From the NCBI RefSeq assembly GCF_000719775.1, contig NZ_JOHR01000026.1:1-64000 (forward strand): a DNA stretch of 64,000 bases. Reading direction: 5' to 3'. Below the pieces are notes generated by a model. The model made no database searches, was not told the origin of the DNA, and saw only the letters and a list, made by a program, of their open reading frames with translations. Shown piece after piece: positions 38,401 through 48,305 of this stretch (the first letter of the stretch is position 1; every line of letters begins with the position of its first letter). The position numbers and the translations under genes are program-made. The stretch comes from Streptomyces sp. NRRL F-5135 (GTDB taxonomy: Bacteria; Actinomycetota; Actinomycetes; Streptomycetales; Streptomycetaceae).

Positions 38401-38979
38401 CTATCGCCCCGCCTCCGGCGGGACGTCGGCGCCCTCGGTGACATCTCGGGCGGCATCGCGCACGGCATCCCGAACGACATCTCGCGGCGGCGGCTCTTGC
38501 GTACGGAGATCTTCCGTACGGTCACTTTCCGTACTGCCTTCCGTACTGCCTTCCGTACGGGCTTCCGCGCCACCTTCCCGTCCGCGTTCCGGCCCGCCTT
38601 CCGGACCGCCTTCCGGGCGGTCGGCGCGGACGATACGGACGGCGTCCGCGAGCGAGCCGCGCTGCTCCGGCGACATCATGCCGAAGAAGGCGACGAGAGC
38701 CGCCGCCGGGTTGTCGCTCTTCGACCACGCCTCGTTCATGAGTGCCGCCGCGTAGGCGGCGCGGGTGGAGACCGCCGTATATCGATAGGCGCGGCCCTCG
38801 ACTTCCCGGCGCACCCAGCCCTTCTGATGGAGATTGTCCATTACCGTCATGACGGTGGTGTAGGCGATGGACCGTTCCTTCTGAAGGTCTTCGAGGACTT
38901 CCCGGACGGTGACCGGGCGGTTCCATTGCCAGACGCGTGTCATGACGGCGTCTTCCAGGTCTCCCAATTGACGGGGCAC
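38401..38979 (-). CDS. BlaI/MecI/CopY-type repressor
   Basis: This 192-aa protein has a winged helix at residues 1-75 (LGDLEDAVMTRVWQW, VREVLEDL, YTTVMTVMDNLHQKGWV) and a dimerisation helix region, as in beta-lactamase and copper repressors. Its last 65 residues are an Arg/Glu/Asp-rich low-complexity tail with GGPEGGPERGREGG and TEGSTEGSTE repeats not found in standard BlaI proteins. GTG 38979. No BlaR-type sensor protease is nearby. Confidence 0.88.
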   Translation of the reverse strand: MPRQLGDLEDAVMTRVWQWNRPVTVREVLEDLQKERSIAYTTVMTVMDNLHQKGWVRREVEGRAYRYTAVSTRAAYAAALMNEAWSKSDNPAAALVAFFGMMSPEQRGSLADAVRIVRADRPEGGPEGGPERGREGGAEARTEGSTEGSTESDRTEDLRTQEPPPRDVVRDAVRDAARDVTEGADVPPEAGR

Positions 38980-39031
38980 AGTCCCACCATAGTAGGAGAT
39001 GACTGGATGGCTGGTTATTTACGGAACAAAA

Positions 39032-39063
39032 AGGACGCGCGACGAGAAGGCGTCGTGCGTCCT
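39032..39063 (-). terminator. Terminator of the small membrane protein gene
   Basis: Thirteen-base arms with one mismatch (39032-39044 and 39051-39063) surround a 6-base loop. Read on the minus strand they are followed by TTTTTGTT, a good intrinsic terminator for the gene at 39189-39371. Confidence 0.75.
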
Positions 39064-39188
39064 GTTGTGCCATTCGTCCCGTTACGGGATCGCCCGGCCC
39101 GTCGCACGCACCGCGGGTAACCCGCGACCAGCGGCCGCGCGGGTACGGGCGCGCGGCGTACGGGGCCGGCGGACCGGCGGAGGGCGGG

Positions 39189-39371
39189 TCAGGCGCGGGG
39201 GGTCTCCGGGGTGCCGTTCCGGGCCGCCTCCGCGCGGGCGAACGCGGCGTCGACCGCGGCGTCTTCCTTGGTCTTGTTGGAGCCGCCCTGGCTCTTGACG
39301 ATCGTCCTGACGAGGCCGATGAAGAAGGCGGCCATCACGACGGGGGGCAGGAGCGCGGATACGTAGTCCAT
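39189..39371 (-). CDS. Small membrane protein (60 aa)
   Basis: This short protein has one N-terminal membrane helix (ALLPPVVMAAFFIGLVRTIV) and a charged cytoplasmic tail (KSQGGSNKTKEDAAVDAAFARAEAARNG). It keeps a sensible composition, has its own terminator and is of a type seen widely in Streptomyces. The function is unknown. Its start overlaps the 3' end of the upstream gene by 37 bases in another frame. Confidence 0.75.
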   Translation of the reverse strand: MDYVSALLPPVVMAAFFIGLVRTIVKSQGGSNKTKEDAAVDAAFARAEAARNGTPETPRA

Positions 39372-40231
39372 GGGATCCAGAGTAGCGAGGCGGCCGGGGC
39401 TCGTCCGGCCCGGCCCGCCACCCGGGCCGGGCCGGCACAGCGGTCGGCGAGCCGGTCCCGCGGGGGCGCGGGGCGGCGTTTGGGCGGGAAGACCTCGGAC
39501 GGCTTGGGCATCGGCCGGGAGGGGGCGGCGGGGCGCGGAGGTGACGGCTTTTCCGGCTCGCCCGGCTTGCCCGGCTCGCGTGGCCTGCTCGGCTCTCCCG
39601 GTTCGCCCGGCGGAGGCGCCTCGGGCCTTCCCGGCTTCCGCGGCTCGGCCGGTTTCTCCGGCTCGGACGGCTTTCCCGGCTCGGACGGCTTCCCCGGCTC
39701 GGACGGCTTCCCCGGCTCGGACGGCTTTCCCGGCTTCCCCGGCTTCTGCGGCTTGGCCGGCTCACGCGGCCTCGGCTGGCGCGGAGCGTCGTCCGCGTCG
39801 GCGCGCCCGCCGGGCAGGGCGAGCAGCCGGGTGCGGGGCGCGGGGGGACGGCGCCCGGTCGCCCGTAGCCTCATGCAGCGTTCGAGGAGGGCCGCGGCCG
39901 TGGCGTTGCCCCCGAGGGCCCGCAGCGCGGCCAGATCGTCGGGGAGCGGAACGTGACCGGCGTCCAGGGCGTCCCCGAGCAACTCCAGGTAACCCGCGAC
40001 CGACCCGGGGAGCGCGTGGCGGTAGCGGGCGAGGTCGGCCACCAAAAACGCCCTGAGCCGCCCGGCCTCCCGCACCGCCTCGTCCACGGACGCGGCCAGC
40101 CGCAGGCAGGCCCGCACGTCCTCGCTCGGGAGCGGGGCGGGGTGAAGGGCGACGTCGAGGGCGCGGCGGAGCACCCGCAACTCATCGGCACCGAACGTGA
40201 TGCCGCCGAGGGAACCGTGAGGGGTGGGCAT
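39335..40231 (-). CDS. Conserved hypothetical with Lys/Pro repeat tail
   Basis: Residues 1-130 form a helical globular domain (ITFGADELRVLRRALDVALHP, VREAGRLRAFLVADLARYRHALPGSVAGYLELLGDALDAG) that I cannot assign. Residues 145-250 are Pro/Lys/Glu-rich with GKPSEP hexapeptide repeats and look disordered. The last 50 residues overlap the next gene and may be poorly conserved. ATG 40231. Confidence 0.7.
   Translation of the reverse strand: MPTPHGSLGGITFGADELRVLRRALDVALHPAPLPSEDVRACLRLAASVDEAVREAGRLRAFLVADLARYRHALPGSVAGYLELLGDALDAGHVPLPDDLAALRALGGNATAAALLERCMRLRATGRRPPAPRTRLLALPGGRADADDAPRQPRPREPAKPQKPGKPGKPSEPGKPSEPGKPSEPGKPSEPEKPAEPRKPGRPEAPPPGEPGEPSRPREPGKPGEPEKPSPPRPAAPSRPMPKPSEVFPPKRRPAPPRDRLADRCAGPARVAGRAGRAPAASLLWIPWTTYPRSCPPS
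39660..39731. repeat. Four 18-bp tandem repeats
   Basis: Four copies of GGCTCGGACGGCTTYCCC run head to tail (39660, 39678, 39696, 39714), differing only at one C/T. On the minus strand each encodes the six residues GKPSEP. Flanking sequence shows more degenerate copies, indicating slippage expansion. Confidence 0.85.
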
Positions 40232-40622
40232 GCGGCGAGATTACGCGGCAAGGGAACGAAAGGGTCTTAACGGATAAGTCCGCGCGTTTCGCCTGCGGCG
40301 GCCGGGCGGGCCTCGCGCGAGGCGGGACCGTGCCCCGGCGGCCCGTGCGGGACGGCAGCCTGCTCCGGGCCTCTGGCCTTTCCGGCACGCGGGAGAGAAC
40401 CAGCCGGCCCCGGGCCGACGGGGGCGGCGGGGCACCGTCGCCCGGCGCCACCCGACGCACGGAAGGCCCGACGCCCGGAGCCGACTGCCGTCCCGGCGGG
40501 GGTGGCCCCGGACCTGTCCCGATGCCGGGGACGGAACCGGCGTCCGGGGGCCGCCCTGGCCGCCGGCCCAGGGCGCGGGCGCGCGGGCGCTCCCGCGGTC
40601 CACGGCCCCTCGCCGGGAGGCG
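40232..40622. other. Intergenic, no gene recognised
   Basis: This 390-base gap lies between coaX and the repeat-tailed gene, both on the minus strand. Open frames on both strands have random Arg/Pro/Gly composition. I see no RNA gene and no clear terminator with a T-run. Confidence 0.5.
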
Positions 40623-41420
40623 CTACGCGCGGGAGACGTTCCGCTCGTACACCAGCCGCAGACCGATCAGCGTCAGCCACGGCTCGTGCTCGTCGATCAC
40701 CGACGACTCGCCCAGCACCATCGGCGCCAGGCCCCCCGTCGCGATCACCGTCACGTCCTCCGGGTCGGCCGCCAGCTCGCGGGCCATGCGCGTCACCACG
40801 CCGTCGACCTGGCCGGCGAAGCCGTACAGGATGCCCGACTGCATCGCCTCGACCGTGTTCTTGCCGATGACGCTCCGCGGCCGGGCCAGTTCGATCTTGC
40901 GGAGCTGGGCGCCCTTGACGCCGAGCGCGTCGACCGAGATCTCGATGCCCGGGGCGATCACGCCGCCCGCGTACTCCCCCCGCGCGCTCACCGCGTCGAA
41001 GGTCGTCGCCGTACCGAAGTCCACGACGATCGCGGGCCCGCCGTACAGGTCGACCGCGGCGACCGAGTTGATGATGCGGTCCGCGCCGACCTCCTTGGGG
41101 TTGTCGACCAGGATCGGCACCCCGGTCTTGATGCCGGGTTCCACGAGGACGGCCGGTACGTCGCCGTAGTAGCGGCGGGTGACCTCGCGCAGTTCGTGCA
41201 GGACGGTCGGGACCGTGGAGCAGATGGCGATGCCCCCGATGCCGTCGCCCAGCTCCTCGCCGAGCAGTGGGTGCATGCCCATCAGCCCCTGGAGGAGCAC
41301 GGCGAGCTCGTCGGCCGTACGGCGGGCGTCGGTGGAGATCCGCCAGTGTTCGACGATGTCCTCGCCGTCGAACAGACCGAGCACGGTGTGGGTGTTGCCG
41401 ACGTCGATCGTGAGCAGCAT
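40623..41420 (-). CDS. coaX: Type III pantothenate kinase
   Basis: CoaX phosphorylates pantothenate, the first step of CoA synthesis. The 265-aa ASKHA-fold protein has the phosphate loop TIDVGNTHTVLGLF at the N-terminus, GADRIINSVAA, and the central VVDFGTATTFDAVS. Its ATG overlaps the nadC stop by one base (TGATG), making it the last gene of the DUF2520-panC-nadB-nadC-coaX operon. Confidence 0.95.
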   Translation of the reverse strand: MLLTIDVGNTHTVLGLFDGEDIVEHWRISTDARRTADELAVLLQGLMGMHPLLGEELGDGIGGIAICSTVPTVLHELREVTRRYYGDVPAVLVEPGIKTGVPILVDNPKEVGADRIINSVAAVDLYGGPAIVVDFGTATTFDAVSARGEYAGGVIAPGIEISVDALGVKGAQLRKIELARPRSVIGKNTVEAMQSGILYGFAGQVDGVVTRMARELAADPEDVTVIATGGLAPMVLGESSVIDEHEPWLTLIGLRLVYERNVSRA

Positions 41421-42469
41421 CAGGCGTCGACCTCGCGCAGGTCCAGGCCGATGTCCAGGATCGGGGACGAGTGCGTCAGCGCGCCCACCGCGAGGTAGTC
41501 GACGCCCGTCTCGGCGTACGCGCGCGCGTTCGCGAGGCTGAGCCGGCCGGACGACTCCAGGGTCGCGCGGCCCGCCACCAGCGCCACGGCCCGAGCCGTC
41601 TCGGCCGGGGTGAAGTTGTCCAGCAGTATCAGGTCGGCGCCCGCGTCGAGCACCTCGCGCACCTGGCCGAGAGTGTCGGCCTCGACCTCGATCGGCACGT
41701 CGGGGAACCGGTCGCGTACGGCCTTGAACGCCTCGGCGATCCCGCCCGCCGCCACCACGTGGTTGTCCTTGACCAGGGCGGCGTCGGAGAGCGACATCCG
41801 GTGGTTCACACCGCCGCCGCAGCGCACCGCGTACTTCTCCAGGGCGCGCAGTCCCGGCGTGGTCTTGCGGGTGTCCCGGACCTTCGCGCCCGTGCCGTCG
41901 AGGGCGTCGGCCCAGGCGCGGGTGGCGGTCGCGATGCCGGACAGCCGGCAGAGCAGGTTGAGGGCGCTGCGCTCGGCCGTGAGCAGGTCGCGGGTGCGGG
42001 CCGTGACGCTCAGCAGCTTCTGACCTGCCTCGACGCGGTCGCCGTCCCGTACGTGGCGCTCGACCTCGAAGTCCTCGGTGCAGACGAGGGACACGACGGC
42101 CTCGGCGATGTGCAGGCCCGCGACCGTACCGCTCTCCCGCGCCGTGAAGTCGCCGGTCGCCACGGCGTCCTCGGGGACGGTCGCGACGGTTGTGACGTCC
42201 ACGTCACCAGCCAGGTCCTCCTGGAGGGCCACGTGCGCGATGTCCTCGACCACGACGGGGTCCAGTCCCCCTTCAACGAGCAGCCGGGCGAGCGCGTCGT
42301 CGAGCCCGCACTCCAGGCCGAGGCCCGCCAGTTCGCCGTCCTCCCCGCCGCCGGAGCAGCCACAGCCGTCGCCGCAGCCGCCCGTGGCCGCGGCGGGGGC
42401 GGCGGCGCCGATCTGGATCAGCGGTACGTCCACGCGCTCCGCGTGCGGGATGTCTTCGGGCGTGCTCAC
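41420..42469 (-). CDS. nadC: Nicotinate-nucleotide pyrophosphorylase
   Basis: NadC converts quinolinate and PRPP to nicotinate mononucleotide in de novo NAD synthesis. Conserved segments: ALQEDLAGDVDVTT, RDTRKTTPGLRALEKYAVRCGGG, HRMSLSDAALVKDNH, EVEADTLGQ, LLDNFTP and DYLAVGALTHS. The 349-aa protein is about 60 residues longer than usual because of an N-terminal extension with Cys32, Cys36, Cys38 and Cys54 in a Gly-rich setting. GTG 42469 lies 2 bases after the nadB stop. Confidence 0.95.
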   Translation of the reverse strand: MSTPEDIPHAERVDVPLIQIGAAAPAAATGGCGDGCGCSGGGEDGELAGLGLECGLDDALARLLVEGGLDPVVVEDIAHVALQEDLAGDVDVTTVATVPEDAVATGDFTARESGTVAGLHIAEAVVSLVCTEDFEVERHVRDGDRVEAGQKLLSVTARTRDLLTAERSALNLLCRLSGIATATRAWADALDGTGAKVRDTRKTTPGLRALEKYAVRCGGGVNHRMSLSDAALVKDNHVVAAGGIAEAFKAVRDRFPDVPIEVEADTLGQVREVLDAGADLILLDNFTPAETARAVALVAGRATLESSGRLSLANARAYAETGVDYLAVGALTHSSPILDIGLDLREVDA

Positions 42470-42471
42470 GG

Positions 42472-44553
42472 TTACGGCTCCCTGGGGGCGTCGGGGCGGG
42501 GGGTTACGGGGACGAAGGGGAGGGCGGGGACGAAGGCGGGGCGCACGGGCGGGAACGCGGCCGTACGCGTGCGCCGGAGCGCGGGACGGAGCCCGGGACC
42601 GGGGCCGGCGTCCGGCTCGGCGGGCTGCCCAACCTCCGTACCCGGCGCCAGACGGACGACGAGATGACGCTGCCAGTCGGCGTCGTCACGCTCGGGCCGG
42701 TCCTCGCGCCAGTGGCAGCCACGGGTCTCCGTACGCTCCGCCGCGGCGGCGACCAGCACCCGCGCGACACAGAGAAGGTTGGTGGTCTCCCACGAGTCGA
42801 CGCCGGGAACGGCGGGCTTGCCTCTGGTGCTTTCGTGGGCCGCCTCGCCCCGCGCGGCCTCGTCGGCGGCCGCCTGGACGGCCGCCAGCGCCTGAGCCGC
42901 CTCCCGGAGACTGTGGGCCGAGCGCAGGACGCCCGCGCCACGCGACATGATCCGCTGGATGCGGGCGCGGGCGTCGGGCGGGATCAGCGGCAGTTCGAGC
43001 GCCGGGGGCGAGGTGATCGGAGTGCTCGGCGTGACCGGTGTGACCGGTGTGACCGGGGTGGTGCTCGACGTGGCCGGGGTGCTCGGCGCGACCGGAACCG
43101 GGGTCGGTCCGTCTTGCCGCACCTCCGGTGGCGCCGCTTCTTCCTCTTCTTCCCCGCGTTCTTCCCCGCGCGCGACGTCCGCGTCGGCGATGTCCGTCGC
43201 GATGCGCTCGGCGAAGACCAGCCCCTCCAGGAGGGAGTTCGAGGCAAGCCGGTTCGCGCCGTGCACGCCCGTGCAGGCCACCTCGCCGCACGCGTAGAGC
43301 CCCGGCACGGTGGTCCGGCCGCTCAGATCCGTACGGACACCGCCGGACGCGTAGTGGGCGGCCGGGGCCACGGGTATGGGCTGCGTCACCGGATCGATGC
43401 CGTGGGCGCGGCAGGCGGCCAGGATCGTCGGGAAGCGGCTCTCCCACATGCGTGCGCCGAAGTGCCGCGCGTCCAGGTACATGTGCTCGGCGCCCCGCTC
43501 GCGCATCCGGCGCATGATCGCCTTGGCGACGACGTCCCGAGGCGCCAGTTCCGCGAGTTCGTGCTGTCCGGCCATGAACCGGACGCCGTCGGCGTCCACG
43601 AGGTGGGCGCCCTCGCCCCGTACCGCCTCCGAGACCAGCGGCTGCTGGCCCTCCGCCCCGGCTCCCAGGAACAGCACCGTCGGATGGAACTGGACGAATT
43701 CCAGGTCCGAGACCTCCGCCCCCGCGCGCAGCGCCAGCGCCACCCCGTCGCCCGTGGAGACCGCCGGGTTCGTGGTCGCGGAGAAGACCTGGCCCATGCC
43801 CCCGGTGGCGAGGACGACGGCGGGGGCGTGGACGGCGCCGACGCCGTCGTGCTGCCCCTCGCCCATGACGTGCAGGGTGACGCCGCGGGTACGGCCGCGG
43901 TCGTCCGTGAGGAGGTCCAGGACCAGCGCGTTCTCGATCGTCCGGAGCGCCGCCTCGCGGACCGCCGCGACCAGCGCGCGGGAGATCTCGGCGCCGGTCG
44001 CGTCGCCTCCCGCGTGGGCGATACGGCGGCGGTGGTGGCCGCCCTCGCGGGTCAGCTGGAGTTCACCGGCGGCGGAGGTGTCGAACCGGGCGCCGCTGGC
44101 GATCAGCCGCCGGACGGCCGCCGGACCCTCCGTGACGAGCAGGCGTACCGCCTCCTCGTCGCACAGTCCGGCGCCCGCGACCAGGGTGTCCTCCTGGTGC
44201 TGCGCGGGCGTGTCGCCCTCCCCGAGGGCCGCCGCTATGCCGCCCTGGGCCCAGCGGGTGGAACCGTCGTCGAGGCGGGCCTTGGTGACGACGACCGTCC
44301 GCAGGCCGGCGGCGGTGCAGCGCAGGGCGGCGGTGAGACCGGCGACGCCGGAGCCGACCACGACGACGTCCGCCTCGATGGACCAGCCGGGCGTGGGCGC
44401 CGCCAGCCGTATCCGGCCGCTGTCGCCGGCGGTGCGACCGCTGCCGCCGGTCGTACGGCCACTGCTGTCGCCGGTCGTGAGACCACTGCTGTCGTGCGTA
44501 CGGCCGCTGTCGCCGCCGGTGGGCTGAGGCACCGCTCCTGCCGTTCCGGTCAC
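42472..44553 (-). CDS. nadB: L-aspartate oxidase
   Basis: NadB oxidises aspartate to iminoaspartate with FAD, the first step of de novo NAD synthesis. The 693-aa protein has a 50-residue Gly/Ser/Thr-rich N-terminus with STGRTTGG-like repeats, the FAD site [17 protein letters not shown], substrate motifs [12 protein letters not shown] and [13 protein letters not shown], and [27 protein letters not shown] Glu-rich and Pro/Thr/Val repeat insert ([14 protein letters not shown]) separates the C-terminal helical domain. GTG 44553 overlaps the panC stop (GTGA). Confidence 0.95.
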   Translation of the reverse strand: MTGTAGAVPQPTGGDSGRTHDSSGLTTGDSSGRTTGGSGRTAGDSGRIRLAAPTPGWSIEADVVVVGSGVAGLTAALRCTAAGLRTVVVTKARLDDGSTRWAQGGIAAALGEGDTPAQHQEDTLVAGAGLCDEEAVRLLVTEGPAAVRRLIASGARFDTSAAGELQLTREGGHHRRRIAHAGGDATGAEISRALVAAVREAALRTIENALVLDLLTDDRGRTRGVTLHVMGEGQHDGVGAVHAPAVVLATGGMGQVFSATTNPAVSTGDGVALALRAGAEVSDLEFVQFHPTVLFLGAGAEGQQPLVSEAVRGEGAHLVDADGVRFMAGQHELAELAPRDVVAKAIMRRMRERGAEHMYLDARHFGARMWESRFPTILAACRAHGIDPVTQPIPVAPAAHYASGGVRTDLSGRTTVPGLYACGEVACTGVHGANRLASNSLLEGLVFAERIATDIADADVARGEERGEEEEEAAPPEVRQDGPTPVPVAPSTPATSSTTPVTPVTPVTPSTPITSPPALELPLIPPDARARIQRIMSRGAGVLRSAHSLREAAQALAAVQAAADEAARGEAAHESTRGKPAVPGVDSWETTNLLCVARVLVAAAAERTETRGCHWREDRPERDDADWQRHLVVRLAPGTEVGQPAEPDAGPGPGLRPALRRTRTAAFPPVRPAFVPALPFVPVTPRPDAPREP

Positions 44554-45638
44554 TGGGAGGCTCCGAACGTCAGCGGGATGTTGTCGATCAGGCGAGTGCC
44601 ACCGACGCGTGCGGCGACGGCGAGGATCGCGTCGCCCGTGTAGCCGTCGGGGACCTCGGTGAAGTCGGTGGGGTCGACGAGAGCCAGGTATTCGAGGCCG
44701 AGCGGCGGGTTGGCGCCGGCCGCCTCCGCCAGGACGGCCCGGGCGGCCTCCCGTACGGCATCGGCCCCGCACGGACCCACCGGTTCCCGGCTCGCCGCCA
44801 CCGCGTGCACGTCGGCCGCCAGCCGGGACTCCCCGAGGGCGGAGAGCGCGGCGGCACGCCTGGACGCGACCGCGGGCGCGGAGGCGGCGCGGGCGCGCAG
44901 CGCGTGCTGGGCGCCGAGCCGGTCCCGCGCGGCGAACAGCGCCCGGGACAGGGCGAGGGCCGTACGGCGCTCCGGCGGCGACAGGTAGCGGTTGCGGCTG
45001 GAGAGCGCGAGACCGTCGTCCTCCCGGGTCGTCGGTACGCCGACGATCTCGACCGGGAAGTTCAGATCGCGGACCATCCGGCGGACCAGCGCGAGCTGCT
45101 GGGCGTCCTTCTGGCCGAAGAAGGCGACATCGGCCCGGCTCAGGTGCAGCAGCTTGGCGACGACGGTGAGCATGCCGTCGAAGTGCCCGGGGCGCGACAC
45201 TCCTTCGAGCCGCTCGCCCAGCGGGCCCGCGGAGATGGTGACCTGGGGCGAGCCGCCGGGATAGACCTCGTCCACGGACGGCGCGAAGACGGCGTCCGCG
45301 CCCGCTTCCCGGGCGGTCTTCAGGTCCGCGTCGAGGGTGCGGGGGTAGCGGTCGAGGTCTTCTCCGGCCCCGAACTGGAGCGGGTTGACGAACACCGTGA
45401 CCACGACGAATCCGTGCGCGCCGACCCGGGCGCGGGCGGCCCGTACGAGGCTCGCGTGCCCTTCGTGCAGCGCGCCCATGGTCATGACGACGGCGACGGG
45501 GCCGGTGGCGCCGCCGCCTGCGGGTGCGTCGCTGTCGGCGGTGGCGCCGTCACCGGCCGCGCCTCCGTCACCGAGTGCGGCGCGGGCCGCCAGCAGACGG
45601 TCGAGGTCCGCGCGCGTGGGGGCGAATCCGAAGCTCAT
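44550..45638 (-). CDS. panC: Pantothenate synthetase
   Basis: PanC joins pantoate and beta-alanine with ATP. The 362-aa protein has the HIGH-like [52 protein letters not shown] and KMSKS-like [11 protein letters not shown]. It is longer than the usual 280-310 because of Ala/Gly inserts at residues 20-45 and in the C-terminal domain. Its ATG overlaps the DUF2520 gene stop (ATGA). Confidence 0.95.
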   Translation of the reverse strand: MSFGFAPTRADLDRLLAARAALGDGGAAGDGATADSDAPAGGGATGPVAVVMTMGALHEGHASLVRAARARVGAHGFVVVTVFVNPLQFGAGEDLDRYPRTLDADLKTAREAGADAVFAPSVDEVYPGGSPQVTISAGPLGERLEGVSRPGHFDGMLTVVAKLLHLSRADVAFFGQKDAQQLALVRRMVRDLNFPVEIVGVPTTREDDGLALSSRNRYLSPPERRTALALSRALFAARDRLGAQHALRARAASAPAVASRRAAALSALGESRLAADVHAVAASREPVGPCGADAVREAARAVLAEAAGANPPLGLEYLALVDPTDFTEVPDGYTGDAILAVAARVGGTRLIDNIPLTFGASQ

Positions 45639-46639
45639 CGCACGCCTCCCGGGCCACCGTCACCGCTGCCGCCACCGGGGCGGGGGCCGCCTCCGGGGCG
45701 GGGGCCGGGGGCACCGGGGTCTCCGCGCCGCTCGCCGTCCGCGAGGACGTCGAGGAGGTCCTCCGCCAGTTCGGCCTTGAGCATGCCGTGGGCGAGCGCC
45801 CGGTCGGCGGTCGTACGGGCCATCGCCAGGTAGCCGGCGACGGCCCCCGGCGCGTGCTCGCGCAACTCGGCGACGTGGGCCGCGACCGTACCCGCGTCAC
45901 CGCGCGCGACCGGGCCGGTGAGGGCGGCGTCGCCTGAGCGCAGGGCGTTGTCCAGCGCGGCGCCCAGCAGCGGGCCGAGCATCCGGTCGGGGGCGGTGAC
46001 CCCGGCCTTGCCGAGCAGTTCCATCGCCTGGGCCACCAGCGTGACCAGGTGGTTGGCGCCCAGGGCGAGGGCCGCGTGGTACAGCGGGCGGGTCTCCTCG
46101 GCGATCCACTCGGGCTCGCCGCCCATCTCGATGACCAGGGCCTCGGCGGCCAGCCGCAGTTCCTCGGGCGCGGTGACGCCGAAGGAGCAGCCGGCCAGCC
46201 GCTGGACGTCCACCGAGGTGCCGGTGAAGGTCATCACGGGGTGCAGGGCGAGCGGCAGCGCCCCGGCGCGCAGGGCGGGGTCGAGGACCCGCGTCCCGTA
46301 CCGCCCCGAAGTGTGGACGATCAGCTGCCCCGGCCGTACGGCCCCGGTCTCGGCGAGCCCCTCGACGAGCCCGGGGAGCGCGTCGTCGGGCACGGTGAGG
46401 AGGACCAGCTCGGCCCGGTCCAGGACGTCGGCCGGGGTGACCAGCGGGACGTCGGGGAGCAGCGCGGCCGCCCGCCGTACGGAGGCGTCCGAGACGCCGG
46501 ACACGGCGACGGGGCGGTGCCCGGCCAGCCGGAGGGAGGCGGCGAGGGCGGGGCCCACCCGGCCCGCGCCGACGACACCGACCGTGAGCCGGGCGGGCCG
46601 GTCCCGGGGGTCATGGGGTGGTGGTGCTGAGGGATTCAC
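45635..46639 (-). CDS. Rossmann-fold DUF2520 protein
   Basis: This 334-aa protein has a Rossmann NAD(P) site [17 protein letters not shown] and a C-terminal helical DUF2520 domain ([18 protein letters not shown]). The fold is that of 6-phosphogluconate-dehydrogenase-like and ketopantoate reductases. As first gene of the operon with panC it might reduce ketopantoate, but that is inference. GTG 46639 has no strong ribosome site. The C-terminus is Gly/Pro-rich. Confidence 0.85.
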   Translation of the reverse strand: MNPSAPPPHDPRDRPARLTVGVVGAGRVGPALAASLRLAGHRPVAVSGVSDASVRRAAALLPDVPLVTPADVLDRAELVLLTVPDDALPGLVEGLAETGAVRPGQLIVHTSGRYGTRVLDPALRAGALPLALHPVMTFTGTSVDVQRLAGCSFGVTAPEELRLAAEALVIEMGGEPEWIAEETRPLYHAALALGANHLVTLVAQAMELLGKAGVTAPDRMLGPLLGAALDNALRSGDAALTGPVARGDAGTVAAHVAELREHAPGAVAGYLAMARTTADRALAHGMLKAELAEDLLDVLADGERRGDPGAPGPRPGGGPRPGGGSGDGGPGGVR

Positions 46640-46785
46640 GCGGCGACAGCCTTCCGTTCCAGTCCGCGAGGGGTACCGGACGTACGTACACCGACATGCT
46701 ACGGGAGCGGGCTCTCCGGCCGGCCGGTGCGCGGAGCCGGGAATATGACATGACCGCGATACGCGTCGCGCGAGAGCATCGCCGA

Positions 46786-48222
46786 ATGGAGCGGATGAGC
46801 GAGCGCGACGGGAACCACGCGACCGGGACCGGCCAGGAGCCCGCGCACGACTGCGGCGACGAGCACGACGGCGTCCACGGCGGCGGGCACGGCGACGGGC
46901 ACGGCAGGAAACGTGGCGGTGTCCACGGCACGGAACGCGGCGACGGGCAGGGCAGGGAACGCGGCGACGAACGCGGTGAGGAACACCGAGACGAGCCGGG
47001 CGACGAGCGCGGTCACGAGGGTGGCGCGCGGCTCTCGTCCGAGGACCGGCGCCGGCACCGGCGGCTGGCCGCGTGGCGCGCCTGCGAGCGGGTGCTGACG
47101 CGGCCCGCGATGGACCAGCGGCTGGGCGAGCGGCTGGCCGCCCTGGCGACGGACGCGGGAGCCGTGTACGACCTGGAGGAGCGGACCGACCTCTACGGCG
47201 ACGGGGTCGTCGCGGAACTGGAACGGCGGGTGGCCGCACTGCTCGGTTTCCCCGCCGCCGCCTTCTTCCCCACCGGGACGATGGCCCAGCAGGTGGCGCT
47301 GCGCTGCTGGGCGGGGCGTACGGGCGAGCGGACCGTGGCGCTGCACCCGCTGGCGCACCCGGAGGTGCATGAGGGAGACGCCTTGACCGCCGTCAGCGGG
47401 CTGCGCACGGTCCATGCCACGAACGGACCCCGGCTGCCGACCGCCGAGGAGGTCCAGGACCTGGCGGAGCCCTTCGGCACGCTGATGCTGGAACTGCCGC
47501 TGCGGGACGCGGGCTTCGTGCTGCCGACCTGGGACGAGCTGGTCGCGGTGGTGGAGGCGGCGCGCGAGCGGGATGCGGTGGTGCACTTCGACGGCGCGCG
47601 CCTTTGGGAGTGCGCCTCGCACTTCGGGCGCCCGCTCGCCGAGATCGCGGGGCTCGCGGACAGCGTGTACGTGTCCTTCTACAAATCGCTGAACGGCCTG
47701 TCCGGGGCGGCGCTCGCCGGTCCCCGGGAACTGGTGGAGGAGGCGCGGGCCTGGCGCCACCGGTACGGGGGCCAGGTCTTCCAGCAGTACCCGGCGGCCC
47801 TGTCCGCGCTGGCGGGGCTGGAGCGGAAGCTGCCCCGGCTGCCCGCGTACGTGGCGCACGCGCGGATGGTCGCGGCGGAACTCGCGGCGGGGCTCGCGGC
47901 CTCGGGCACGCCGTGGTTCCGCGTGCACCCGGAGCCGCCGCACACGCACCAGTTCCAGGTGTGGCTGCCGTACACCCCGGAGGTGCTGAACGAGGCGGCG
48001 GTGCGGCAGGCCGAGGAGACGAAGGTGGCGCTGTTCCGGGTCTGGACGTCACCGCTCCCGGCGCCGGAGGGTCTCGCCTTCACGGAGGTGACGGTGACGG
48101 AACCGGCTCTGGAGTGGACGGCGGAGGACGTCAGGGCGGCGGCCGGGGAATTCGTGCGGTACGTGGAGCGGGTGGAGCGGGACCGGAGAAACGAGAAGGA
48201 GGAGGCGCGGACCGCCGGCTGA
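46786..48222 (+). CDS. Threonine-aldolase-like PLP enzyme
   Basis: Residues from about 95 onward form a beta-eliminating lyase/threonine aldolase domain: FFPTGTMAQQVALRCW, HPEVHEGDAL, VVHFDGARLWECA and the PLP lysine in VSFYKSLNGLSGAALAG. It probably cleaves beta-hydroxy amino acids. Before it stands an unusual N-terminal stretch of about 80 residues rich in Gly, Asp, His, Glu and Arg (HGGGHGDGHG and GDERGEEHRDEPGDERG). The start is uncertain: ATG 46786, 46795 or 46750. Confidence 0.85.
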   Translation: MERMSERDGNHATGTGQEPAHDCGDEHDGVHGGGHGDGHGRKRGGVHGTERGDGQGRERGDERGEEHRDEPGDERGHEGGARLSSEDRRRHRRLAAWRACERVLTRPAMDQRLGERLAALATDAGAVYDLEERTDLYGDGVVAELERRVAALLGFPAAAFFPTGTMAQQVALRCWAGRTGERTVALHPLAHPEVHEGDALTAVSGLRTVHATNGPRLPTAEEVQDLAEPFGTLMLELPLRDAGFVLPTWDELVAVVEAARERDAVVHFDGARLWECASHFGRPLAEIAGLADSVYVSFYKSLNGLSGAALAGPRELVEEARAWRHRYGGQVFQQYPAALSALAGLERKLPRLPAYVAHARMVAAELAAGLAASGTPWFRVHPEPPHTHQFQVWLPYTPEVLNEAAVRQAEETKVALFRVWTSPLPAPEGLAFTEVTVTEPALEWTAEDVRAAAGEFVRYVERVERDRRNEKEEARTAG

Positions 48223-48305
48223 GGGGCGGCGTCCCGGCGTACGTCATGTGACCGGTGTCGTCAATCGGCGGGGCGATTGTCGGTGGCGCCGGGCACTATG
48301 GGCGC

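Noticed and set aside
39660..39731. Regular 18-bp repeats resembling a short CRISPR array
   Set aside because: Units are directly adjacent with no spacers, lie inside a coding frame and encode a hexapeptide; no cas genes are present.
40267..40680. Minus-strand 137-codon frame upstream of the repeat-tailed gene
   Set aside because: Random Arg/Pro/Gly composition, overlap with the coaX 3' end and no ribosome site or homologue features.
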